From: a gamma proteobacterium symbiont of Lucinoma myriamae
Lineage (GTDB): Bacteria > Pseudomonadota > Gammaproteobacteria > GRL18
DNA length: 8,744 bases
NCBI GenBank assembly: GCA_025655635.1
Contig: JAHXIM010000371.1
Location: 1-8,744, forward strand
Direction: 5' to 3'
Shown one piece after another: positions 1-5,749 of this stretch (positions are counted from its first letter, which is position 1; every line of letters begins with the position of its first letter). Below the pieces are notes generated by a model. The model was not told the DNA's origin, ran no database searches, and worked only from the letters and a program-made list of their open reading frames with translations. The position numbers and the translations under genes are program-made.

Positions 1-11
1 CAAATAGTCTA

Positions 12-812
12 TTATTGTGCCAGCTCCGGGCTCAGGTGTGGTTTTATTGTCTGCAGGATTCCTTTAAATACCTTAGGCGTGCCCGCGACGACATTCCCTG
101 TTTTAAGAAAATCATCGCCACCAGAAAAATCACCAACTAAACCGCCAGCTTCTTTTACCAGTAAAGCGCCGGCCGCCATATCCCAGTCGTTTAAACCAAT
201 TTCCCAAAAGCCATCCATGCGTCCGGCAGCAACATAGGCTAAATCAAGTGCGGCTGAACCGGGTCTTCTGATACCGGCAGTCATAGGAAACAGTGCTTTA
301 AATGTTTCCATGTAAGTGTCCAGATGCTGTTGATCTTTAAATGGAAATCCTGTGCCTAATAAAGCACCTTCTAAACCTTTTTGTTTAGAGACACGAATGC
401 GGCGGTCATTAAGCATTGCACCTTCACCACGGCTGGCAGTAAAGAGTTCTTGATTCACCGGGTTAAAAACAACAGCCTGTGACAGACGACCATTTTGTTT
501 AAAGGCAATGGATACGGCAAATTGCGGGAAGCCATGCAGGAAGTTAGTGGTGCCGTCCAGAGGATCAATGATCCATTGAAAATCTGAATTACCCTGAAGT
601 TCGCCATTTTCTTCTGCTTTGATAGCATGATCGGGATAGGCTTTTTTAATAATATCAATAATAACCATTTCTGCCTGACGATCAACATCACTAACAAAAT
701 CATTGGCGGCCTTGGTGGTAATTTTTAAATTATCAACCTTGTCCATAGAGCGGTAAATAACCGTACCGGCAGCACGGGCTGCACGAACAGCAATAGTAAG
801 CATAGGATGCAT
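12..812 (-). CDS. suhB: Inositol-1-monophosphatase / rRNA-transcription cofactor SuhB
   Basis: This is a Mg2+-dependent inositol monophosphatase-family protein. In E. coli, SuhB hydrolyses myo-inositol 1-phosphate in vitro and also joins the rRNA antitermination complex with NusA and RNA polymerase. The 266 residues match the usual length (E. coli about 267), and the MHPML start is the same as in E. coli. Metal-binding motifs are visible: Glu68 in KAEENGEL, the Asp83-Pro-Leu-Asp86-Gly-Thr-Thr signature, and the second signature Trp210-Asp211-Met-Ala-Ala-Gly. The stretch RRPGSAALDLAYVAAGR (183-198) is also typical. A GGGGA ribosome site lies shortly upstream of the start. The gene is divergent from trmJ, with 150 bp between the start codons. 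Identity is secure from residue-level similarity; which of the two roles matters here cannot be read from sequence. Confidence 0.96.
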   Translation of the reverse strand: MHPMLTIAVRAARAAGTVIYRSMDKVDNLKITTKAANDFVSDVDRQAEMVIIDIIKKAYPDHAIKAEENGELQGNSDFQWIIDPLDGTTNFLHGFPQFAVSIAFKQNGRLSQAVVFNPVNQELFTASRGEGAMLNDRRIRVSKQKGLEGALLGTGFPFKDQQHLDTYMETFKALFPMTAGIRRPGSAALDLAYVAAGRMDGFWEIGLNDWDMAAGALLVKEAGGLVGDFSGGDDFLKTGNVVAGTPKVFKGILQTIKPHLSPELAQ

Positions 813-866
813 TTGGGATCCCCATAAAAAGCACAGAAAATGTATTAAAGAGCAAATAAGCCGTCT

Positions 867-875
867 ATTATAACA
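867..875 (-). promoter_or_regulatory. Extended -10 promoter element for suhB
   Basis: Read on the minus strand, this is TGTTATAAT: a perfect TATAAT box preceded by the TGn extension. No good -35 box sits 16-18 bp upstream; the best 5/6 match, TTAACA, is only 11 bp away. An extended -10 can work with a poor -35. Transcription would begin near position 860, leaving about 48 nt of leader before the suhB start. Confidence 0.5.
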
Positions 876-888
876 TCAATACATGTTA
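871..888. repeat. Inverted repeat TAACAT-N6-ATGTTA overlapping the suhB promoter
   Basis: A perfect 6-bp dyad with a 6-bp spacer begins inside the suhB -10 box and covers the region just upstream of it. Its size and place would suit a dimeric regulator binding between the divergent suhB and trmJ genes. It does not match the IscR type 1 or type 2 consensus. A 6-bp dyad in AT-rich DNA may also be chance. Confidence 0.35.
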
Positions 889-962
889 AAATTCACTTTC
901 ACTTTTAAGTAATTAAATTAAGCAATAATCACTGCTTACAATTTTTTAATAAACAGGTTTAT

Positions 963-1742
963 ATGAGTCTAGATAATATTCGTGTTGTTATGATCAACAC
1001 CTCTCACCCCGGCAATATTGGTGCAGCTGCCAGAGTCATGAAAAATATGGGCCTAAGCAGACTTTATCTTGTTAATCCTAAACAATTTCCTAATTATGAA
1101 GCGACGGCAATGGCCTCGGGGGCTGATGATTTATTGACGAAAGCAACGGTTTGTTCTTCTTTCGAAGAAGCATTAGCCGGTTGTCATTTAGTGCTGGGTA
1201 CTACGGCAAGGGAAAGAAAGCTGCAGCATGACTTTATTGATGGGCGTGAGGCAGGGGCGTTGTCTATTAAAGAAGCACAGGAGCGTGAGGTCGCATTGGT
1301 CTTTGGGCGGGAAAGAACGGGGCTCACCAATGAAGAGGTCGGTCTTTGTCATAAACTGATCAATATTCCTACTAATCCTGATTATCAATCTCTTAATGTG
1401 GCTTCTGCTGTGCAAATTGTGACTTATGAAGTGATGATGTCCTTATATGCTCAAAATGATAGTACTACGAAGGAAAATAATCAGGAAGTCAGTCAGGAAG
1501 AGTCAATAGAATATGCATCCAGTGATAATATGGAGCGTTTTTATCAACATCTGCAAGAGACACTGGTTGATATTGATTTCCTGCGTTTGCAGCAATCCCC
1601 ACAACTAATGCCTAAACTGCGCAATATCTATAATCGAATACGGATAAAGCAAGAAGAATTGAATATTTTACGCGGTATATTGAATAAAACTCAGCAATTA
1701 AAACCAGAGCTGCACATAAAGAAAAACAAAAAGACTGATTAA
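963..1742 (+). CDS. trmJ: tRNA (cytidine/uridine-2'-O-)-methyltransferase TrmJ
   Basis: TrmJ is a SpoU-family (SPOUT) enzyme that uses S-adenosylmethionine to methylate the 2'-OH of nucleotide 32 in the anticodon loop of several tRNAs, acting as a dimer in the cytosol. The family motifs are clear: NTSHPGNIGAAARVMKNMG near the N-terminus (12-30, with Arg24 in the conserved Ala-Arg), then VFGRERTGLTNEE (113-125) and IPTNPDYQSLNVASAVQIVTYE (135-156), which form the trefoil-knot cofactor site. Residues 160-190 are a polar, acidic linker, followed by the C-terminal helical domain and a basic tail (KKNKK). The 259 residues are slightly longer than in E. coli (about 246), mostly in the linker and tail. 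An ACAGG ribosome site lies just upstream. Placement before cysE/iscR resembles E. coli, where trmJ lies next to iscR. Confidence 0.95.
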   Translation: MSLDNIRVVMINTSHPGNIGAAARVMKNMGLSRLYLVNPKQFPNYEATAMASGADDLLTKATVCSSFEEALAGCHLVLGTTARERKLQHDFIDGREAGALSIKEAQEREVALVFGRERTGLTNEEVGLCHKLINIPTNPDYQSLNVASAVQIVTYEVMMSLYAQNDSTTKENNQEVSQEESIEYASSDNMERFYQHLQETLVDIDFLRLQQSPQLMPKLRNIYNRIRIKQEELNILRGILNKTQQLKPELHIKKNKKTD

Positions 1743-1773
1743 ATTATGAGCATTTGTTTGATATATATCGTGT

Positions 1774-1804
1774 TTGTCTAATATTAGTGATTGAGTGTTA
1801 TACT
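1774..1804 (+). promoter_or_regulatory. Possible cysE promoter
   Basis: A TATACT box (1799-1804, 5/6 match) is preceded by TGT, making an extended -10. A partial -35, TTGTCT (1774-1779, 4/6), lies 19 bp upstream, which is longer than ideal. Transcription would start near 1811 and give a leader of about 105 nt containing the 1822-1860 stem-loop. It lies in the 174-bp gap after trmJ, so cysE need not rely on trmJ read-through. Confidence 0.35.
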
Positions 1805-1821
1805 ATTTCCTAGTAAAATAC

Positions 1822-1860
1822 CCAGTCTTTCTGTATCGTCAAAATATATTTTTTGACTGG
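1822..1860 (+). promoter_or_regulatory. Inverted repeats in the cysE leader
   Basis: Two competing stems can form. CCAGTC (1822-1827) pairs with GACTGG (1855-1860), and GTCAAAA (1838-1844) pairs with TTTTGAC (1851-1857) around a 6-nt loop. They share bases 1855-1857, so they exclude each other. There is no U-run after either, so this is not a standard terminator. A leader switch or a weak trmJ 3' end is possible; both are inference. Confidence 0.35.
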
Positions 1861-1883
1861 AAATTAATTTATATGAACCGTAG

Positions 1884-1909
1884 TGGTTAAAAGTATGATG
1901 GTTAAGAGT
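1884..1909 (+). repeat. Tandem near-repeat just before the cysE start
   Basis: TGGTTAAAAGT (1884-1894) and TGGTTAAGAGT (1899-1909) differ at one base and are offset by 15 bp. The second copy contains AAGAG, the best ribosome-binding sequence available for cysE, 8 nt before the ATG. Possible origins are a small local duplication or a repeated regulatory site; nothing decides between them. Confidence 0.4.
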
Positions 1910-1916
1910 TTATACA

Positions 1917-2849
1917 ATGTTTGAGCGTCTAAAAGAAGATATCTTATGTGTCTTTGATCGTGATCCGGCTGCACGTAACTACTTTGAAGTGCTAACCACT
2001 TATCCCGGCGTTCATGCGATGATTGCTTATCGTATGAACAATAAACTGTGGAAATGGAAAGTGCGCTGGCTGGCACGTTTTTTTTCAACAATAGCAAGGA
2101 CATTGACAGGCATAGAGATCCATCCGGGTGCAACCATCGGCCGACGTTTTTTTATTGATCATGGTATGGGTGTAGTGATTGGTGAAACCACCAGTATTGG
2201 TGATGATTGTACCTTGTACCACGGTGTTACTCTGGGTGGAACATCCTGGGATAAAGGCAAGCGCCATCCGACTCTGGGTAATGATGTGGTTGTGGGTGCC
2301 GGGGCTAAGGTGTTAGGGCCTATTACTTTGGCTAATGGCTCTCGGGTGGGTTCTAATGCGGTAGTGGTTAAAGATGTACCAGAGTTTTGTACCGTTGTTG
2401 GGGTTCCAGGGCGAGTGATCACCAATACGGACAAAAAGTCACAACCTAAAGAGACAGTTAATAACGAAAAACGTGAGCATATGGCCAAAAAAATTGGTTT
2501 TGATGCTTATGGAACATCCAGCGAAATGCCTGATCCGGTGGCTCATGCAATTAATTGTATGTTGGATCATATGCATTCAGTGGATGATAAACTGGATAAA
2601 ATGTGTACGGCAATTCGCTCTATTGATGCAGAATTTCCTGACATTACCATTCCAGATGTACATATTTGTGAAGTAACACCGATTGATGAACATCCACAGG
2701 CTTGTCCTGCGCAAGATATTTGTAGTTCTGCGGGTGGCAGCTCTGGCGGTATAAAAGGTGAAGAACATATCCATGTGGTTCATCTAGACTCAAAAATTTC
2801 AGTTCGTGCAAATTCGAAGTCGAAGTCTGAGTCTGATCAAAAAAAGTAA
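1917..2849 (+). CDS. cysE: Serine O-acetyltransferase with an extended C-terminal tail
   Basis: The enzyme transfers an acetyl group from acetyl-CoA to L-serine, giving O-acetylserine for cysteine synthesis in the cytosol. It is the short-N-terminus type known from Pseudomonas and Azotobacter: a small helical domain with FDRDPAARNYFEVLTTYPG (13-31), then the left-handed beta-helix of hexapeptide repeats (about 67-165). Catalytic residues are visible as Asp81-His82 in FIDHGMG and His117 in KGKRHPTL, with GGTSWDKG in the CoA/serine loop region. A conserved-looking region, KKIGFDAYGTSSEMPDPVAHAI (191-212), and a helix to about 237 follow. Beyond about residue 250 is a low-complexity tail with Cys251, Cys263, Cys269, several His, a Ser/Gly run and a Lys/Ser-rich end. 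The total of 310 exceeds the roughly 260 recalled for Pseudomonas relatives. The protein lacks the C-terminal Ile that E. coli CysE inserts into CysK. Location before iscR suggests coupling of cysteine supply to cluster assembly. Confidence 0.93.
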   Translation: MFERLKEDILCVFDRDPAARNYFEVLTTYPGVHAMIAYRMNNKLWKWKVRWLARFFSTIARTLTGIEIHPGATIGRRFFIDHGMGVVIGETTSIGDDCTLYHGVTLGGTSWDKGKRHPTLGNDVVVGAGAKVLGPITLANGSRVGSNAVVVKDVPEFCTVVGVPGRVITNTDKKSQPKETVNNEKREHMAKKIGFDAYGTSSEMPDPVAHAINCMLDHMHSVDDKLDKMCTAIRSIDAEFPDITIPDVHICEVTPIDEHPQACPAQDICSSAGGSSGGIKGEEHIHVVHLDSKISVRANSKSKSESDQKK

Positions 2850-2856
2850 TAAAAAA

Positions 2857-2881
2857 ATACTTGACTAAAACACTTGGTTTT
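2857..2881 (+). promoter_or_regulatory. Type 1 IscR operator upstream of iscR
   Basis: By hand alignment, this 25-bp stretch agrees at 21 of 25 positions with the published type 1 IscR consensus (ATASYYGACTRWWWYAGTC followed by RRSTAT). It reads ATACTTGACTAAAAC followed by ACTTGGTTTT. The four mismatches are all in the right half. The site covers the -35 box of the iscR promoter, so [2Fe-2S]-IscR bound here should block RNA polymerase. This is the E. coli autorepression arrangement. Confidence 0.8.
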
Positions 2882-2889
2882 CTTAAGAT
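2861..2889 (+). promoter_or_regulatory. Sigma70 promoter of the isc operon
   Basis: TTGACT (2861-2866, 5/6) and TAAGAT (2884-2889, 4/6) are separated by exactly 17 bp. Transcription would start near 2896, about 28 nt before the iscR ATG. The -35 box begins only 12 bp after the cysE stop codon, so iscR has its own promoter even though cysE reads into it. It is the best promoter match found in the window. Confidence 0.8.
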
Positions 2890-2923
2890 GGTCACATAAC
2901 GTTTTAATAAACAGGAATAAAAC

Positions 2924-3409
2924 ATGAGATTGACCACAAAAGGGCGCTACGCAGTTACAGCCATGTTAGATTTGGCCATTCATTATGATCAGGGACCCAT
3001 TACATTGGCGGATATCTCTGCGCGCCAGGAAATCTCACTTTCTTATTTGGAACAACTGTTTTCCAAATTAAGAAAAAATGAGCTGGTTAATAGTGCGCGA
3101 GGTCCTGGTGGCGGTTATCGTTTAAATCGTCCTGCCGATGATGTAGCCGTTGCAGAAATTATTGCAGCAGTTGATGAGACCGTTGATGCGACACGTTGTA
3201 AGCATAAAGGTAATTGTCAGCATGCAGAGCGCTGTTTAACACATGATCTCTGGTGTGATCTCAGTGATCAGATTTTTGACTTTCTGGCCAATATTTCACT
3301 AGGCAGTCTGGTTAAAAAACAAGCTGTTCAGGATGTTGCCCGACGTCAGGATAAGGCATTGCCCATTAATGGTGCAGAGATTGGCTTGAAAGAGCACTCT
3401 GTCGCTTAA
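2924..3409 (+). CDS. iscR: Iron-sulfur cluster-sensing transcription regulator IscR
   Basis: IscR is an Rrf2-family DNA-binding protein. With a [2Fe-2S] cluster it represses the isc operon; without the cluster it still regulates type 2 sites such as suf. The N-terminal winged helix is plain (MRLTTKGRYAVTAMLDLA, then ISLSYLEQLFSKLRK and the wing RGPGGGYRL at 59-67). The cluster ligands Cys92, Cys98, Cys104 and His107 fall at exactly the E. coli positions, and Glu43, which sets operator preference in E. coli, is kept. The 161 residues compare with 162 in E. coli; the last 25 or so diverge, as is usual. An AGGA ribosome site lies 7 nt before the ATG. It is the first gene of the isc operon and very probably represses itself through the 2857-2881 site. 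Confidence 0.97.
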   Translation: MRLTTKGRYAVTAMLDLAIHYDQGPITLADISARQEISLSYLEQLFSKLRKNELVNSARGPGGGYRLNRPADDVAVAEIIAAVDETVDATRCKHKGNCQHAERCLTHDLWCDLSDQIFDFLANISLGSLVKKQAVQDVARRQDKALPINGAEIGLKEHSVA

Positions 3410-3446
3410 TTTTATAGCTGCTTAACTTTAGCCGCTTAATTTTGTA
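3404..3446 (+). repeat. Three short GCTTAA-TTT repeats after iscR
   Basis: GCTTAATTTTATA (3404-3416), GCTTAACTTTA (3420-3430) and GCTTAATTTTGTA (3434-3446) follow one another at 16- and 14-bp steps, the first overlapping the iscR stop codon. The rest of the 123-bp iscR-iscS spacer contains an AT-only palindrome (T6-AT-A6, 3453-3466) and the iscS ribosome site CAGGA, 7 nt before its ATG. In E. coli this spacer is where the sRNA RyhB splits iscR from iscSUA expression. Whether the repeats serve anything similar is unknown. Confidence 0.4.
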
Positions 3447-3532
3447 GAAGCTTTTTTTTATAAAAAATTACAATAAAATATCTGCCTGTAAAGGGTACAT
3501 ATTATTGTGAAAAACTGGTACAGGAATTATTA

Positions 3533-4747
3533 ATGAGTTCACCGATATATCTGGATTATTCAGCCACGACACCCGTTGATAAACGCGTTGCTGAAAAAAT
3601 GTGTCATTATCTCACCATGGATGGGAATTTTGGCAACCCTGCGTCTCGCTCTCATAAATATGGTTGGGATGCAGAAACTGCGGTAGAACAAGCTCGTGCT
3701 GATGTGGCAGCTTTGATTAATGCAGATGCTAAAGAAATTGTCTGGACATCGGGTGCAACTGAGTCTGATAATCTGGCCATAAAAGGTGCAGCACATTTTT
3801 ATGCTAAGCGCGGTAAGCATATTATCACCTCAAAAACAGAGCATAAAGCGGTTTTAGATACCTGCCGTCAGCTTGAGCGCGAAGGTTATGAAGTGACCTA
3901 TCTTGATCCTCAGGAAGATGGTCTGATTAAACTGGAAGATATTGAAGCCGCAATGCGTGATGATACGATTATCGTTTCCATTATGCATGTGAATAATGAA
4001 ATTGGTGTGATTCAGGATATTGAAGCAATTGGTGAATTATGTCGTTCTAAAAAGATTATATTTCATGTTGATGCAGCACAAAGTGCGGGCAAGATAGAAA
4101 TTGATCTGCAAAAACTAAAAGTGGATTTATTATCTTTATCGGCACATAAAGTTTATGGCCCTAAAGGTATTGGTGTTTTATATGTACGCCGTAAGCCACG
4201 AATTCGTATTGAAGCACAAATGCACGGTGGCGGACATGAGCGTGGTATGCGTTCAGGTACTTTAGCAACACATCAGATTGTTGGAATGGGTGAAGCATTT
4301 AAGATTGCCAAAGAAGAAATGGTCAGTGAAAATAAGCGAATTCTTGCCTTGCGTGATCGTTTATTAAAAGGCTTTGAAAACATGGAAGAACTGTATGTTA
4401 ATGGTAATCTGGAACAGCGTGTACCTCATAATTTGAACTTGAGCTTCAACTTTGTTGAAGGTGAGTCTTTATTGATGGCTATTGATACTTTAGCGGTTTC
4501 TTCTGGTTCAGCCTGTACGTCTGCAAGCCTGGAGCCTTCTTATGTGCTTAGAGCAATTGGCCGTAATGATGAATTGGCTCATAGCTCTATCCGCTTTAGT
4601 CTTGGTCGTTTTACCACAGAAGAAGATGTTGATTACACCATTAAATTACTGACAGAAAAAGTTGAAAAGTTAAGATTGTTGTCACCTTTATGGGACATGT
4701 ATAAAGATGGTATTGATATATCCACTATCCAGTGGAATGCTCATTAA
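3533..4747 (+). CDS. iscS: Cysteine desulfurase IscS
   Basis: IscS is a pyridoxal-phosphate enzyme that converts L-cysteine to alanine, holding the sulfur as a persulfide for transfer to IscU and to tRNA-thiolation partners. It has 404 residues, the same as E. coli. The PLP lysine is Lys206 in SLSAHKVYGPKG; His104, Asp180 and Gln183 are the other expected cofactor contacts. The persulfide cysteine is Cys328 in SSGSACTSASLEPSYVLRA, within the mobile loop typical of group I desulfurases. The far C-terminus (DGIDISTIQWNAH) closely resembles the E. coli end known to contact IscU. A CAGGA ribosome site precedes the ATG by 7 nt. It sits 123 bp after iscR and is followed by an unusually long 193-bp spacer before iscU. 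Confidence 0.98.
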   Translation: MSSPIYLDYSATTPVDKRVAEKMCHYLTMDGNFGNPASRSHKYGWDAETAVEQARADVAALINADAKEIVWTSGATESDNLAIKGAAHFYAKRGKHIITSKTEHKAVLDTCRQLEREGYEVTYLDPQEDGLIKLEDIEAAMRDDTIIVSIMHVNNEIGVIQDIEAIGELCRSKKIIFHVDAAQSAGKIEIDLQKLKVDLLSLSAHKVYGPKGIGVLYVRRKPRIRIEAQMHGGGHERGMRSGTLATHQIVGMGEAFKIAKEEMVSENKRILALRDRLLKGFENMEELYVNGNLEQRVPHNLNLSFNFVEGESLLMAIDTLAVSSGSACTSASLEPSYVLRAIGRNDELAHSSIRFSLGRFTTEEDVDYTIKLLTEKVEKLRLLSPLWDMYKDGIDISTIQWNAH

Positions 4748-4762
4748 TTCAGATTTAGACTG

Positions 4763-4794
4763 CTGGTTTGGTCTGCGAAAATCTTACCAGACCA
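4763..4794 (+). promoter_or_regulatory. Stem-loop(s) after iscS
   Basis: TGGTCTG (4769-4775) pairs perfectly with CAGACCA (4788-4794) around a 12-nt loop. CTGGT (4763-4767) can instead pair with ACCAG (4786-4790), so two forms compete. The hairpin starts 15-21 nt after the iscS stop and no U-tract follows. It may mark an RNA processing point or protect the iscS 3' end; the role is inferred. Confidence 0.45.
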
Positions 4795-4878
4795 TAATAT
4801 AGAAGACTAAAACTATAAGTTATTGTGCTGATAGGGTAAAATCATCTGTTCAGTGCATTATTATTGAGTACATAAAAT

Positions 4879-4909
4879 CCAACGGCTTAGAGTGTTAATG
4901 ACACGTTGG
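4879..4909 (+). promoter_or_regulatory. Inverted repeat in the iscU leader
   Basis: CCAACG (4879-4884) and CGTTGG (4904-4909) form a 6-bp stem. A nested GTGT/ACAC pair (4892-4895 and 4901-4904) can extend it as CCAAC plus GTGT with an 8-nt bulge. It ends 18 nt before the GAGG ribosome site of iscU. It is the second structured element in the 193-bp iscS-iscU spacer; no convincing promoter was found there. Confidence 0.35.
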
Positions 4910-4940
4910 TTAAAATTTATAATAATTGAGGTTAATGACA

Positions 4941-5324
4941 ATGGCATACAGTGATAAAGTAATGGATCACTATGAAAATCCACGTAATGTGGGTACCATG
5001 GATAATGATGAGTCCGGTGTGGGTACCGGCATGGTTGGTGCACCAGCTTGTGGTGATGTGATGCGCTTACAAATCAAAGTAGACGAGCAGGGCATTATTG
5101 AAGATGCCAAGTTTAAAACCTATGGCTGCGGCTCAGCTATTGCCTCAAGTTCATTGGTGACTGAATGGGTTAAAGGTAAAACTCTGGAAGAAGCGGGTCA
5201 GATTAAAAACACTGACATTGCAGAAGAATTAGCATTGCCTCCAGTAAAAATCCATTGCTCAGTTTTAGCTGAAGATGCGATTAAAGCGGCAATTACTGAT
5301 TATCAGGAAAAACAATCAGGATAA
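4941..5324 (+). CDS. iscU: Iron-sulfur cluster scaffold IscU
   Basis: IscU is the scaffold on which a [2Fe-2S] cluster is assembled from IscS-derived sulfur and iron, then handed on with HscA/HscB. The ligand residues Cys37, Asp39, Cys63, His105 and Cys106 sit at the same numbers as in E. coli, and the HscA recognition motif LPPVK is at 99-103. The start chosen is the ATG at 4941, giving MAYSDKVMDHYENPRNVG, which matches the E. coli N-terminus. GAGG at 4928-4931 is then 9 nt upstream. An in-frame TTG at 4926 and ATG at 4935 would add a few residues but lie on or too close to that ribosome site. The 127 residues compare with 128 in E. coli. Confidence 0.97.
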   Translation: MAYSDKVMDHYENPRNVGTMDNDESGVGTGMVGAPACGDVMRLQIKVDEQGIIEDAKFKTYGCGSAIASSSLVTEWVKGKTLEEAGQIKNTDIAEELALPPVKIHCSVLAEDAIKAAITDYQEKQSG

Positions 5325-5327
5325 ATT

Positions 5328-5365
5328 TTTAGTAAAGTGCTTTATTCATAAAGCACTTTACTAAA
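5328..5365 (+). promoter_or_regulatory. Perfect 17-bp stem-loop between iscU and iscA
   Basis: Bases 5328-5344 pair without a mismatch with 5349-5365, around the 4-nt loop TTCA. The stem begins three bases after the iscU stop. Only four pairs are G-C, so it is long but not very GC-rich. The right arm can also form a small hairpin, CACTT/AAGTG (5354-5358 with 5364-5368), followed directly by TTTT. The best reading is a processing, stabilising or partial attenuation element that separates iscRSU from iscA onward. Complete termination is unlikely, because the rest of the operon lies downstream without a clear promoter. Confidence 0.65.
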
Positions 5366-5400
5366 GTGTTTTAACGAAAGAATGATTTAGGTTACAAGTT

Positions 5401-5724
5401 ATGGCGATTACATTAACAGATGCTGCAGCTGAACACGTTGTTCGATTTATTGATAATCGAGGCAAAGGCGAGGCATTGCGTCTTGGCGTCAAAACAAATG
5501 GTTGTTCTGGAATGGGCTATGTTCTTGAATTTGCTGATACAGTTGATGAAGATGATAAGGTTTTTGAAGACAAGGGTGTTAAAATTATCGTCGATCCCAA
5601 GAGCCTGCTTTACATCGACGGTACAGAGCTTGACTATGGTCGTGAAGGCTTAAACGAAGGCTTCAAGTTTAATAACCCTAATGTTAAAGATGCTTGTGGT
5701 TGTGGTGAGAGTTTCAACGTTTAG
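5401..5724 (+). CDS. iscA: A-type iron-sulfur carrier IscA
   Basis: IscA is a small A-type carrier that binds iron or an Fe-S cluster and helps deliver clusters, especially to [4Fe-4S] proteins. The three cysteines of the family are present: Cys35 in TNGCSGMGY, and Cys99 and Cys101 in the ending DACGCGESFNV. The length of 107 residues equals that of E. coli IscA, and similarity runs from end to end (for example FEDKGVKIIVDPKSL and EGLNEGFKFNNPNVKD). The ribosome site is AGG at 5389-5391, 9 nt before the ATG. It is flanked by stem-loops on both sides (5328-5365 and 5750-5780), so its share of the operon message may be separately processed. Confidence 0.97.
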   Translation: MAITLTDAAAEHVVRFIDNRGKGEALRLGVKTNGCSGMGYVLEFADTVDEDDKVFEDKGVKIIVDPKSLLYIDGTELDYGREGLNEGFKFNNPNVKDACGCGESFNV

Positions 5725-5749
5725 ATAGTCAATATCATTATAAATAAGT

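Noticed and set aside
1864..2488. Minus-strand open frames opposite cysE
   Set aside because: They have no recognisable domains and oppose a gene with clear family motifs, so they are shadows of the cysE reading frame.
3468..3505. A possible promoter for iscS (TTACAA with TACATA or TATTAT)
   Set aside because: The spacing between the boxes is 22-26 bp, too long for sigma70, so the match is not usable.
4926..4940. A longer IscU starting at the TTG at 4926 or the ATG at 4935
   Set aside because: These starts overlap or crowd the GAGG ribosome site at 4928-4931, and the added residues do not match IscU. The ATG at 4941 gives the conserved MAYSDKV start.
5328..5372. Calling the iscU-iscA hairpin a full intrinsic terminator
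   Set aside because: Only four T follow and not directly after the long stem, the stem is AT-rich, and iscA, hscB, hscA and fdx lie downstream without a convincing promoter of their own.
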